Assembly (NCBI RefSeq): GCF_003369445.1
Contig: NZ_QRCU01000077.1
Span: 1 to 64,000, forward strand
Origin: Arthrobacter silvisoli
Lineage (GTDB): Bacteria > Actinomycetota > Actinomycetes > Actinomycetales > Micrococcaceae
DNA length: 64,000 bases
Direction: 5' to 3'
The first letter of the stretch is position 1, and every line of letters begins with the position of its first letter. Shown here in pieces: positions 8,387-16,939 of the stretch. Under the pieces are notes generated by a model, which had not been told where the DNA came from, ran no database searches, and was given only the letters and a program-made list of their open reading frames with translations. The position numbers and the translations under genes are program-made.

Positions 8387-9621
8387 GAGACGCTCTTCCG
8401 TGCGGCCTGGGGCAGGACGCCCTTGGCGGTCAACAGGTGGCTGGAAACCATCAGGGCGAGGGAGGCCACGATCAGCAGGCCGAGGGGCAGCGTCCAGCCG
8501 CCGCTCGCGCTGTGCAGCAGGCCGACGCCGAACGGTCCGGCGGCCGCGATCAGGTAGCCCAGCGACTGGGCCACCGTGGAGAGCGCGGTGGTTTCCGCCG
8601 TCGAGCGTCCGCTGCGGCTGATCACCATCAGCACCAGCGGGAAGATGCCCAGGCCGAAGCCGGTCAGCACGGCCGGTACGGCAGCCCAGGCGACCGGAAG
8701 CAGCAGCATGGACACGATGCCGGCCAGGGTGGTGGTGCTGGCCAGGTAGAACGCGGGGCGCAGCATGCCCGGCCGGGAGCCGAAGGCCAGCAGCGCCATC
8801 CCGGCGACCACGGAGACGATCTGCATCAGGCCGAACTGCAGGCCGCTCTCGGTGGCCCCGAGCCCGCGGTTGGTCAGCAGGTAGGCGAACCAGCTCATGA
8901 CGCCGTACGCCAGGAACCCCTGGAAGGTGAACACCGCGGTGATCAGCAGGCCGTGCCGGGTGCGCAGCATGGGCCACATGGACACGCGCTCCGTGTCCTT
9001 GCGGGTGGCCTTGCGGTGGGTGTGCACCACCATGGGAAGGAAGCCGAGGAGGGCGGCGACGCCCAGGATTCCCCAGGCGGCGAGGCCGAGCGACGGCGAG
9101 CCGAGCTGCTGCGCCATCGGAACGCTCACCGAGGCCGCGATCGTGGCGCCGCCGGACATGGTGAAGGTGTACAGGCCGGTCATGACCGGGGTCTTCGCCG
9201 CGTAGTGCTCACGGATGAAGACGGGCATGGCCACGTTGCACACGGCGAGCCCGCACATCGCCAGCACGGTCCCGGCCAGCAGGGCGCCCGTGGTGGGGAC
9301 GCCGCGGACCAGCAGCCCGCCGGCCAGCAGTGCCAGCGAGAGCATGATGGCCTTCTCGACGCCGGTCTTCCGGACCAGCCAGGGCGTGGCCATTCCGGCG
9401 AAGGCGAAGCACAGCAGCGGGATGGTGGGCAGGATGGAGGCGACCACGGGCCCGTAGCCCAGGACCACCTGCAGCTCGTGGAAGAGCGAGGCGGCGCTGG
9501 TGATCCCGGCGCGCAGGTTCAGGCCGATCAGGGCAACCGCCAGGACGCCGGCGACGACGACGAGCTTGCGTTTAGGCAGGGTGGACGGGGGCAGGGTCTG
9601 TGCAGGTATCGAAGTCGCCAT
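8383..9621 (-). CDS. MFS transporter, CynX/NimT type
   Basis: A 412-residue membrane protein with about 12 hydrophobic helices. The motif VALIGLNLRAGITSAASLF in helix 1 is typical of the cyanate/2-nitroimidazole transporter (CynX/NimT) subgroup. It is co-transcribed with the downstream FadR-type regulator, with a 4-base overlap. No cyanase gene is nearby, so a cyanate substrate is not supported; members of this subgroup are mostly uncharacterised. The region upstream holds an adjacent 7-nt direct repeat (9635-9648) that may be the regulator's binding site. Confidence 0.82.
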   Translation of the reverse strand: MATSIPAQTLPPSTLPKRKLVVVAGVLAVALIGLNLRAGITSAASLFHELQVVLGYGPVVASILPTIPLLCFAFAGMATPWLVRKTGVEKAIMLSLALLAGGLLVRGVPTTGALLAGTVLAMCGLAVCNVAMPVFIREHYAAKTPVMTGLYTFTMSGGATIAASVSVPMAQQLGSPSLGLAAWGILGVAALLGFLPMVVHTHRKATRKDTERVSMWPMLRTRHGLLITAVFTFQGFLAYGVMSWFAYLLTNRGLGATESGLQFGLMQIVSVVAGMALLAFGSRPGMLRPAFYLASTTTLAGIVSMLLLPVAWAAVPAVLTGFGLGIFPLVLMVISRSGRSTAETTALSTVAQSLGYLIAAAGPFGVGLLHSASGGWTLPLGLLIVASLALMVSSHLLTAKGVLPQAARKSVS

Positions 9622-9634
9622 GCTCTAAAGGTTA

Positions 9635-9648
9635 GACGTTTGACGTTT
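9635..9648. promoter_or_regulatory. Tandem heptamer, possible operator of the transporter-regulator operon
   Basis: Two adjacent copies of GACGTTT (AAACGTC on the coding strand of the operon) lie 14-27 nt before the ATG at 9621. A binding site for the encoded FadR-type regulator is a reasonable guess from position only. Confidence 0.3.
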
Positions 9649-9701
9649 CCGATGCAGACTTTTGTGGTCAATGTCTCCGGGCGGAGTGTCCGGGGGCGCG
9701 C

Positions 9702-11144
9702 TCAGCGCGGTTGGCGGGCGCCAAGCCGCTGAACGGCCAGGGCCAGCCAGAGCTGCACCCGGTCCGCGGTCTGCGAAGGGTCGTAGCCGCTGAGCTCGGT
9801 GATCTGGGCCAGCCGGTACCGCACGGTGTTGCGGTGCAGCGTCAGGGCCTCCGCCACCGCCGCCACCGAGCCGTTGTGGTTCAGGTAGCTCTCCAGGGTG
9901 GCCACGAGTTCGGAGCCGTGCGCGGCATCGAACTTCTGCAGCGGCGTGAGGGCTTCGGCAGCCATGTCCGCCAGAGGGACATCCTCGCTGGCCAGCAGCA
10001 GGGACGTGAGGCTGAGCCGTTCGGGCTCGTTGACGGGCAGGCCGTGGGCCACGGCGTCGCGGGCCTCGAAGTAGCTCCACCGCACGCCGTTGGGCTTCGT
10101 GTACGCGCCGCCGATCCCGATCAGCGCGTGGATCCCTGCCTCCAGCAGGTGTTCGCTGAGGTCCTTGGCCAGTGCGCTCGCGGACGTGCCGTCGTCGGGC
10201 ACCACCGTCACGAGGTCCTTCCCGACGACGGCGCTGACCGCCCCGTCGAGGGACTGTGGCAGCGAGGTGCTGCCGAGCTGCTTGTGGTGGGCGCTGGACA
10301 CTGCCAGCAGCACCACGTTCTTGCGGGTGCTGTTGATCCCGACGCCGGCGAGGCGGCGTGCAGCCTCGATCGTGTCCAGGGTGCCGTGGATGACGTCGTC
10401 CAGCACCTGCCCCGCCAGGGCCCGCTGGCTCTGGCGCTGCTTGACCATGTTGTTCAGTTCGACGCTGATGAGGTTCTGTGCGTAGCCGATGATTCCCGTG
10501 TCGCCGAAGGGGTGGCGCAGCCAGAGCGTGCAGGCATCGCGTCGGCCGGTGGGAATCGGGTAGGAGGACCAGTTCTCGGCCGTCGGGGCCGGGGCGCCCG
10601 CAGCGCTGTTGTAGAGCTGGGCGCTGAACTGGGTGAGCGCGACGTCGGTGCGCAGCATGCTGCCCAGCTGCTTGAGCAGTTCGCCGAGGCCGCCGCCGGT
10701 GAGCAGTGCACGGGCGAGGATCTGGTGGCCCGCGATGAGCCGTTCCAGCTTCGAATAATGGTCGGCGGACTGGGAGTCGGCAACGAGCTTGCCGATGGCG
10801 ATGAAGGGGGTTTCGTAGGGTACTTCCACCAAGGGCAAACCCCAGCGATTGGCCTCGGCCACGAGGGCCGGCGGCACGGTTTCGTGGCTCAGGCCCGTGC
10901 CGAAGCCGATGCCGACGGCCCCGGCGCGCTGCACCTGGCGCACGAAGCGGCGCTGTTCCGTGGCGCCGTTGAGGCGCAGGCCCGTGGTGAGGATGAGTTC
11001 GCCGCCGTTGAGGAAACGCTGCGGATCCTCCAGCTCTGTCACCGCCACCCACCGGATGTCCGAGTTCCAGGTGGTCTCCGCGAGCCCCGCTTTGCGGAGG
11101 TTCAAGGACTGTACGGCGAGCAGCGCGGAGAGGGACATTGCCAT
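9702..11144 (-). CDS. PucR-family transcriptional regulator
   Basis: A 480-residue regulator. The N-terminal PucR sensor domain (about 10-130: LEDPQRFLNGGELILTTGL) is followed by a GGDEF-like linker region and a C-terminal helix-turn-helix (about 425-470) with HRNTVRYRLAQI, the PucR/CdaR signature. It is transcribed divergently from the aminobutyraldehyde dehydrogenase-GABA transaminase operon and very likely senses a polyamine or GABA-derived compound to control it. An alternative start exists 6 bases downstream at 11138. No Shine-Dalgarno site is seen before either, but TATCCT lies 7 nt upstream of the ATG at 11144, compatible with leaderless expression. Confidence 0.87.
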   Translation of the reverse strand: MAMSLSALLAVQSLNLRKAGLAETTWNSDIRWVAVTELEDPQRFLNGGELILTTGLRLNGATEQRRFVRQVQRAGAVGIGFGTGLSHETVPPALVAEANRWGLPLVEVPYETPFIAIGKLVADSQSADHYSKLERLIAGHQILARALLTGGGLGELLKQLGSMLRTDVALTQFSAQLYNSAAGAPAPTAENWSSYPIPTGRRDACTLWLRHPFGDTGIIGYAQNLISVELNNMVKQRQSQRALAGQVLDDVIHGTLDTIEAARRLAGVGINSTRKNVVLLAVSSAHHKQLGSTSLPQSLDGAVSAVVGKDLVTVVPDDGTSASALAKDLSEHLLEAGIHALIGIGGAYTKPNGVRWSYFEARDAVAHGLPVNEPERLSLTSLLLASEDVPLADMAAEALTPLQKFDAAHGSELVATLESYLNHNGSVAAVAEALTLHRNTVRYRLAQITELSGYDPSQTADRVQLWLALAVQRLGARQPR

Positions 11145-11237
11145 GGAAAAAGGATAGCCCGGCGCTGGTCATTCGCACTAAGAGCGTCTGCGCCAGGTGT
11201 GCAGCTGGCTATTCCGTCCGGCGTACTGCTGGCATAG

Positions 11238-11322
11238 GCTCGACTGTGCTGTAGACAACACAGGGCTCTAAACAACACCTGGCTGTAGGCAGCACCGTGC
11301 TGCCAACAACACCTAGACACCG
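11238..11322. promoter_or_regulatory. Operator array: direct 17-nt-period repeats with embedded palindromes
   Basis: The half-site RCARCAC occurs at 11255, 11272, 11289 and 11306, exactly 17 nt apart. Inverted half-sites GTGCTGY lie at 11246-11252 and 11297-11303. These build one near-palindrome (11244-11263) and one perfect 8-bp palindrome with a single central base (11288-11304). The array lies between the divergent PucR regulator and the patD-like gene. A candidate -35/-10 pair for the latter (TTCCGT 11212-11217, 17 nt, TAGGCT 11235-11240) would place much of it in the transcribed leader. Confidence 0.6.
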
Positions 11323-11339
11323 AAAGAGGGTTGTACACC

Positions 11340-12770
11340 GTGGTCCAAACCTTGCAGAACTTCATCAACGGGGAGTTCGTCACGCCTGCAGGCACCGAAC
11401 TGCTGGACGTCGTGAACCCGACGAACGGCGAAGTGGTCGCAAAGTCGCCCATTTCGGTGTCCGCGGATATCGACGCCGCCATGAATGCAGCCAAGGAAGC
11501 ATTCACCACGTGGAAGCACGTGACCCCCGGCCAGCGCCAGCTGCTGCTCCTCAAGCTCGCCGACGCCGTCGAGGCCAACAGCGACGAGCTCGTCGAAGCC
11601 CAGCACCGCAACACCGGCCAGGTCCGCTCCCTGATCGCCTCCGAGGAAGTCGCCGCCGGCGCTGACCAGCTCCGCTTCTTCGCCGGTGCGGCCCGCATCC
11701 TGGAAGGCAAGTCCGCCGGCGAGTACTTCGAGGGCCACACCTCCTACGTGCGCCGCGAACCGATCGGTGTCGTGGCCCAGGTGGCCCCGTGGAACTACCC
11801 CTTCCTGATGGCCATCTGGAAGCTCGGCCCGGCCCTGGCCGCAGGCAACACCGTGGTGCTCAAGCCCTCGGACACCACCCCCGAATCCACCCTGGTGCTG
11901 GCCCGCCTGATCGGGGAGATCTTCCCGGCCGGCGTGGTCAACGTGGTCCTTGGCAACGCCGCCACCGGCAGCCTGATGACCGAACACAAGGTTCCCGGCC
12001 TGGTGTCCATCACCGGTTCCGTGCGTGCCGGCATCGCCGTCGCCGCGAGTGCGGCCAAGGGCCTCAAGCGCGCCCACCTGGAGCTCGGCGGCAAGGCCCC
12101 GGCCATCGTCTTCAAGGACGCCGACATCAAGAAGAGCGCCGCCGCCATTGCCGAGTTCGCGTTCTTCAACGCCGGCCAGGACTGCACGGCCATCACACGT
12201 GTGCTGATCGAGGACTCGGTCCACGACGAGGTCGTCGCGGCCATGGTCGAACACACCAAGACCCTGCAGACCGGTTCGCAGAACGACGAAGACAACTACT
12301 TCGGTCCGCTGAACAACGTGAACCACTTCAACGCCGTCAGCTCCGTGGTGGAGCACCTGCCGGCGCACTGCAAGATCGAAACCGGCGGCCACCGCGCGGG
12401 GGAGAAGGGCTTCTTCTTCGAACCCACCATCATCACCGGTGCCCACCAGGACGACGACATCGTCCAGAAGGAAACCTTCGGCCCGGTCATCACGGTCCAG
12501 AAGTTCACCACCGAGGCCGAGGCCGTCGAGCTGGCCAACGACGTCGAATACGCCCTGGCCTCCAGCGTCTGGACCACCGACCACGGCACTGCCATGCGCG
12601 TCAGCCGCGACCTGGACTTCGGCGCGGTGTGGATCAACACCCACATCCTGCTGACCGCTGAAATGCCGCACGGCGGCTTCAAGCAGTCCGGCTACGGCAA
12701 GGACCTCTCCATGTACGGCGTCGAGGACTACACACGCATCAAGCACGTCATGTCCTCCCTCGACGCCTGA
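11340..12770 (+). CDS. Gamma-aminobutyraldehyde dehydrogenase (PatD-like)
   Basis: A 476-residue NAD-dependent aldehyde dehydrogenase, likely oxidising 4-aminobutanal to GABA in putrescine catabolism. The catalytic Cys282 is in NAGQDCTA and the general base Glu248 in LELGGK. Long stretches such as AGEYFEGHTSYVRREPIGVV and the C-terminal MPHGGFKQSGYGKD match the E. coli PatD/YdcW type rather than succinate-semialdehyde dehydrogenase. I chose GTG at 11340 because AAAGAGGG at 11323-11330 is well spaced; the TTG at 11331 touches that site. The GABA transaminase gene follows after 42 bp. Confidence 0.88.
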   Translation: MVQTLQNFINGEFVTPAGTELLDVVNPTNGEVVAKSPISVSADIDAAMNAAKEAFTTWKHVTPGQRQLLLLKLADAVEANSDELVEAQHRNTGQVRSLIASEEVAAGADQLRFFAGAARILEGKSAGEYFEGHTSYVRREPIGVVAQVAPWNYPFLMAIWKLGPALAAGNTVVLKPSDTTPESTLVLARLIGEIFPAGVVNVVLGNAATGSLMTEHKVPGLVSITGSVRAGIAVAASAAKGLKRAHLELGGKAPAIVFKDADIKKSAAAIAEFAFFNAGQDCTAITRVLIEDSVHDEVVAAMVEHTKTLQTGSQNDEDNYFGPLNNVNHFNAVSSVVEHLPAHCKIETGGHRAGEKGFFFEPTIITGAHQDDDIVQKETFGPVITVQKFTTEAEAVELANDVEYALASSVWTTDHGTAMRVSRDLDFGAVWINTHILLTAEMPHGGFKQSGYGKDLSMYGVEDYTRIKHVMSSLDA

Positions 12771-12812
12771 AAACCCGAGTCTTTTCGAGATTCAGCAAAG
12801 AAAGAAACACCA

Positions 12813-14168
12813 ATGACTGCAACCGCACCTGAGCTCACTTACCGCCTTGAGCAGAAGCGCAACATCAACGGCGCCTTCCCGGGCCCGAAGTCCCAGGAAC
12901 TGGCCGCCCGCCGCTCCGCCGTCGTCGCCGCCGGCGTCGCTTCCGGCGTCCCGGTCTACGTTGAGGACGCCGACGGCGGCATCATCCGCGACGTCGACGG
13001 CAACTCCTTCATCGACCTCGGCTCCGGCATCGCCGTGACCAGCGTCGGCGCCTCCGATCCCGCCGTCGTCGCTGCCGTCCAGGAAGCCACCGCGCACTTC
13101 ACCCACACCTGCTTCATGGTGACCCCCTACGAGGGTTACGTCGCCGTGGCCGAGCAGCTGAACCGGCTCACCCCGGGCGACCACGCCAAGCGCACCGTGC
13201 TGTTCAACTCCGGCGCCGAAGCCGTGGAAAACGCCGTCAAGGTGGCTCGCCTGGCCACCGGCCGTGACGCCGTCGTCGCTTTCGACCACGCCTACCACGG
13301 CCGCACCAACCTGACCATGGCGCTCACCGCCAAGGCCATGCCGTACAAGACCAACTTCGGCCCGTTCGCGCCCGAGGTCTACCGCATGCCGATGAGCTAC
13401 CCGTTCCGCGAGGAAAACCCGGAGATCACCGGCGCCGAGGCCGCCAAGCGCGCCATCCTCGCCATCGAGAAGCAGATCGGCGGCGACCAGGTTGCCGCGA
13501 TCATCATCGAACCGATCCAGGGCGAGGGCGGCTTCATCGTCCCGGCCGAAGGCTTCCTCCCGGCCCTGGCCGCCTGGGCCAAGGAAAAGGGCATCGTCTT
13601 CATCGCCGACGAGGTCCAGTCCGGCTTCTGCCGCACCGGTGAATGGTTCGCCGTCAATCACGAGGGCGTCGTCCCGGACATCATCACCATGGCCAAGGGC
13701 ATCGCCGGCGGCATGCCGCTGTCCGCCATCACCGGCCGCGCAGACCTGCTCGACGCCGTCCACCCGGGCGGCCTCGGCGGCACCTACGGCGGCAACCCGG
13801 TTGCCTGTGCCGCAGCCTTGGCTGCGATCGGCACCATGGAGCAGTACGACCTCAACGCCCGTGCCCGCCACATCGAAGAACTCGCCCTCGGCAAGCTCAA
13901 CGAACTGGCCTCCGAGGTGTCGGTGGTGGGCGACGTCCGCGGCCGCGGCGCGATGCTGGCCATCGAGCTCGTGCAGCCCGGCTCCAAGGAACCGAACCCG
14001 GAACTGACCAAGGCCGTTGCCGCCGCCTGCCTCGCCGAGGGCGTCATCATCCTCACCTGCGGCACCTACGGAAACGTCATCCGCCTGCTGCCGGCGCTGG
14101 TCATCAGCGACGACGTGCTGCTGGACGGCCTCGACGTCCTGGCCAAGGCCATCAAGGCCCACGCCTAG
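12813..14168 (+). CDS. gabT: 4-aminobutyrate--2-oxoglutarate transaminase
   Basis: A 451-residue class-III PLP aminotransferase that converts GABA and 2-oxoglutarate to succinate semialdehyde and glutamate. The PLP lysine is Lys295 in ITMAKGIAGG, preceded by the FIADEVQSGFCRTG block; the GSGIAVTSVGASDP stretch near residue 70 is typical of GabT. It follows the aldehyde dehydrogenase gene with AAAGAAAG upstream of the ATG, so the two form a putrescine-to-succinate-semialdehyde operon. No succinate-semialdehyde dehydrogenase is in the window. A bidirectional terminator follows. Confidence 0.92.
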   Translation: MTATAPELTYRLEQKRNINGAFPGPKSQELAARRSAVVAAGVASGVPVYVEDADGGIIRDVDGNSFIDLGSGIAVTSVGASDPAVVAAVQEATAHFTHTCFMVTPYEGYVAVAEQLNRLTPGDHAKRTVLFNSGAEAVENAVKVARLATGRDAVVAFDHAYHGRTNLTMALTAKAMPYKTNFGPFAPEVYRMPMSYPFREENPEITGAEAAKRAILAIEKQIGGDQVAAIIIEPIQGEGGFIVPAEGFLPALAAWAKEKGIVFIADEVQSGFCRTGEWFAVNHEGVVPDIITMAKGIAGGMPLSAITGRADLLDAVHPGGLGGTYGGNPVACAAALAAIGTMEQYDLNARARHIEELALGKLNELASEVSVVGDVRGRGAMLAIELVQPGSKEPNPELTKAVAAACLAEGVIILTCGTYGNVIRLLPALVISDDVLLDGLDVLAKAIKAHA

Positions 14169-14208
14169 CCAATAGTCCTCCAGACGGACAAAGACGTCTG
14201 GCCTCGCA

Positions 14209-14243
14209 AAAGAGCGGACACAGCGATCCTGTGTCCGCTCTTT
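14209..14243. terminator. Bidirectional terminator between gabT and the polysaccharide lyase gene
   Basis: A perfect 15-bp stem (AAAGAGCGGACACAG at 14209-14223 and its complement at 14229-14243) with a 5-nt loop, A-rich on the left and TTTGCG on the right, between convergent genes. A smaller stem (CCAGACG 14180-14186, CGTCTGG 14195-14201) lies just before it. Confidence 0.85.
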
Positions 14244-14253
14244 GCGTTAAGCC

Positions 14254-16701
14254 CTAACGGGAGAGGACCACACGCTTCGAGTGCCCGTGACCGTCGAGCG
14301 CGAACTCCAGGGTCAGCGGTGAGGTGCTGAGCAGCGTGACCCCCGGGTCGGCGTCGACGACGGCGGAGGCGGCCACGCCGTCCAGTGTCACCCGGGCGAG
14401 GGGCTGGGTGCGGCTGGGGTCCGCCAGTGCCACCGTCACTTTTCCGGACTCCTCGTGCACCGCCAGGGAGCAGGGGCCGCTGCTGGTGACGCCCTGGACC
14501 GGCTGCCCGGCAGCGGTGGCGGCAAAGAAGTTCGCAAGCAGCAGGCCCTGGCTGCCGTCCCGGATCATCTGTGCGCCCGCGTTGTTGGCCAGCACCGTGA
14601 TGCTCGGCTCGTCGGATTCCGTGAAGGTCACGGAATGCTCCGCCCCGGGGAAGGCAATGTAGGCGTAACCGCCGCCCTGCGGATCGGTGCCGTGGTGGTG
14701 GGTGACGGTGACATAGTCGCGGGTCTTGGGCTCGTCGTTGCCGCCCGTGTCCGAACCGGAGTTGATGCTCTTCCAGTCGCCGGTACGGCGGATCACCTGC
14801 ACGTCGATGTCCCCGCTGACGTTCTCGCCAGGCAGGAAGACGTAGCCGCCGTGCCCCATGATGTGGACGTTGCGCCTGACCTTGACTGCGGCGCTGCCCG
14901 CGGCCAGGACGCGGTTCCGGTTGTCCGTGCGGATCTCCGGCACGGTGCCGGGCGCGAAGGAGCGGTTGTCCACTGTGGTGAAGACTTCGTGGCCGGACGC
15001 GGAGGTGATTCCGGCGCCGAGGCATACCACTTTGTCGTCCAGGAAGAACCAGGACTTCCGTGCGCTCAGGGTCTTGTTGAAGTTCAGGTGGTCCATGCCC
15101 TGGATGCCCCAGCGGCCGTCCAGGTCCAGGCCGCCGGCGAACGCCTGGAACGCCCGGGGGATGCCCGTGCCGTTTGCGGCGCCGCTTTGGCGCGGCTCCG
15201 ACGTCACGGTGGTGCCGGGCAGCCGGTAAGGGTCCACCGTGGGCCAGAAGTCGGCGCTGTACTGGTCCGGGGCCGCCGGGATGTAGTAGAAGGTCAGGCC
15301 GTCGCCCTGGTACCAGCCGAGGTTGTTTTCGAAGTTCCCCCACTCGTAGCGGCCGATCCGCTTCGAGGAGATGTTCACCACCGCGCTGAATCCGGGGCGG
15401 TGGTGGACCAGGCGGTCCTGGTCGCCGAAGGCCTTCGTGTAGACCGGGGCGGGAGCGGCGACGACGGCGGTGTCCGCCAGGGCGGAGGTCACCAGCAGGG
15501 ACTTGGCGATGCTCTGCCCCGGCAGTCCGTACAGGGTGAGGCTGGCGCGCTGCAGCCAGCCCTTGACGAGCGAAAGGTAGCGGCCGCGGTACGGTTCGCC
15601 GGCACCCGGGGCGAGCAGGAGGATGGCGGTCAGGGCGGCGGCCCCGTCCACGTAGTCGGGGTTCCTCTGCCGGGACACGGCCCGGCCGCGCACGGCATCC
15701 ATCATCCGGCCGTTCCAGATGAACGGGGCGTAGGCGGATTCCACGGCGTCCAGGACCACGGACTTCTTCGGATCCGTGACCTCCCAGCCGCTGCCGCCCA
15801 GGAGGCCCAGGATCTCGGCGATGCCGCCGAGCGTCACCACCCCGTAGGTGCCCACGTAGGGCAGGTAGGTGTGCTGGACGAAGGAGCCGTCGGTGTAGAA
15901 GCCGTCGCCGCTCGTGACGTAGCCGAAAACGCTGTTCCGGCCGCCGCCCGCGGTGTCGCTCAGGGCATCGCGGGCCAATGCGATCTCATCGGGGCGTCCG
16001 TCCAGCATCCCGCGCAGGGCACAGGAGAGGGCCTTGTCGGTGCGGTTGGCGCCGGTTTCGGCGAAGCCCGTGCCGCGTCCGCGCCAGTTGGGGTCCGGGG
16101 TGAAGTAGCGCGCCGCGCCCATCAGCGCGGTCCGCAGTTCCGCGGGAACCACGTCATGCAGGAGGACCAGGATGTCGGCGGCCTTGCGCGGCACCCCGAT
16201 CTCCCAGAACCACCAGTTACCCGCTGCCCGCATGCCGGCCTTGTAGGCGGTGGTGCTCAGGTAGGACAGGGCGGAGACCAGATCCGCGGCGAGCGTGGCA
16301 TCGCCGTGCTGTTCCGAGCCGGCCGTGCTGTAGGCCACGGCGAGCTCGTGGATGCGGTTGAAGCTCACGCCCATGTAGCCCGTGGCGTCGGCGGCGCTGC
16401 CGATCCCGGTCAGCGGGAGGTCGGCCCAGATGCCGGAGGTTCCGCTGGGCGTGACCATGGACTGCCAGGTGGCCGCGGCACTCGCGCTCATGGCCTTCAG
16501 TGCCCCGGCGAGTTCCGGAACGGCGGCGGCGGTGCCGTCGCCGGCCAGCATCACGCGGCGGCGCGCGATGAGGTCCGCCAGCGGGTTTTCACTGGCGACG
16601 GCGGCGGCCGGTGCGGTGCCGGCGAACACGGCGGCGGCTCCCATCAAGGTCAGGACGGTACGGCGGTTCAGTTCGAAGGGGGACTGTTTGAAGGGGGACA
16701 A
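14254..16701 (-). CDS. Secreted polysaccharide lyase family 8 (hyaluronate/chondroitin/xanthan lyase type), Tat signal
   Basis: An 815-residue exported lyase that would cleave uronic-acid-containing polysaccharides by beta-elimination. The Tat signal is NRRTVLTLMG followed by an Ala-rich hydrophobic stretch. The N-terminal alpha domain holds the aromatic patch Trp163-Trp164 and the catalytic triad Asn219 (GANRTDK), His277 (FVQHTY) and Tyr286, nine residues after His as in known PL8 enzymes. A long beta-sandwich C-terminal region follows. I chose TTG at 16701 because GGAGG lies 6 nt upstream; the longer ATG at 16800 would place junk before the Tat signal. No sugar-transport genes accompany it. 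The substrate cannot be decided from sequence. Confidence 0.88.
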   Translation of the reverse strand: MSPFKQSPFELNRRTVLTLMGAAAVFAGTAPAAAVASENPLADLIARRRVMLAGDGTAAAVPELAGALKAMSASAAATWQSMVTPSGTSGIWADLPLTGIGSAADATGYMGVSFNRIHELAVAYSTAGSEQHGDATLAADLVSALSYLSTTAYKAGMRAAGNWWFWEIGVPRKAADILVLLHDVVPAELRTALMGAARYFTPDPNWRGRGTGFAETGANRTDKALSCALRGMLDGRPDEIALARDALSDTAGGGRNSVFGYVTSGDGFYTDGSFVQHTYLPYVGTYGVVTLGGIAEILGLLGGSGWEVTDPKKSVVLDAVESAYAPFIWNGRMMDAVRGRAVSRQRNPDYVDGAAALTAILLLAPGAGEPYRGRYLSLVKGWLQRASLTLYGLPGQSIAKSLLVTSALADTAVVAAPAPVYTKAFGDQDRLVHHRPGFSAVVNISSKRIGRYEWGNFENNLGWYQGDGLTFYYIPAAPDQYSADFWPTVDPYRLPGTTVTSEPRQSGAANGTGIPRAFQAFAGGLDLDGRWGIQGMDHLNFNKTLSARKSWFFLDDKVVCLGAGITSASGHEVFTTVDNRSFAPGTVPEIRTDNRNRVLAAGSAAVKVRRNVHIMGHGGYVFLPGENVSGDIDVQVIRRTGDWKSINSGSDTGGNDEPKTRDYVTVTHHHGTDPQGGGYAYIAFPGAEHSVTFTESDEPSITVLANNAGAQMIRDGSQGLLLANFFAATAAGQPVQGVTSSGPCSLAVHEESGKVTVALADPSRTQPLARVTLDGVAASAVVDADPGVTLLSTSPLTLEFALDGHGHSKRVVLSR

Positions 16702-16759
16702 GCTGTGCCTCCGGGTCGTGGGGGTCTTTGCCCTGGAAATGGCCGGGGAACAAAGAAGG

Positions 16760-16773
16760 GTGATCGGGGTCAC
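16760..16773. promoter_or_regulatory. CRP/GlxR-like site upstream of the polysaccharide lyase
   Basis: GTGA-N6-TCAC, the half-site spacing of CRP/GlxR-family operators, lies 59-72 bp upstream of the TTG start of the lyase gene. Catabolite control of a carbohydrate-degrading enzyme is expected for this family. The flanking T/A positions of the full consensus are not conserved. Confidence 0.4.
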
Positions 16774-16884
16774 GTTATGTCCGGATCTGTGCACCCTCAA
16801 TGCAAATGAACAAAAGTGCTCAGATTCCCTGATTCGCCGGCTCTGCGCAAGGGCATGACCCTGGGCAGCCGACGGCGGAAACCG

Positions 16885-16901
16885 TAGAGTTCACACTACG
16901 G
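16885..16901 (+). promoter_or_regulatory. Candidate -10 box and inverted repeat before the universal stress gene
   Basis: TAGAGT (16885-16890) resembles an actinobacterial -10 box. It overlaps the inverted repeat CCGTAG (16882-16887) / CTACGG (16896-16901), giving a leader of about 40 nt before the ATG at 16940. No clear -35 is seen. Confidence 0.3.
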
Positions 16902-16939
16902 AATTGCCGTTGTTGAGCTGCCCGAAGAGGGGTAATTAC

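Noticed and set aside
8383..9621. Cyanate transporter with a cyanate-degrading role
   Set aside because: No cyanase or carbonic anhydrase gene nearby; CynX-like proteins carry diverse substrates.
11238..11322. CRISPR or iteron-type origin for the 17-nt repeats
   Set aside because: Only four short degenerate units, no spacers, no cas or replication genes, and located in a divergent promoter.
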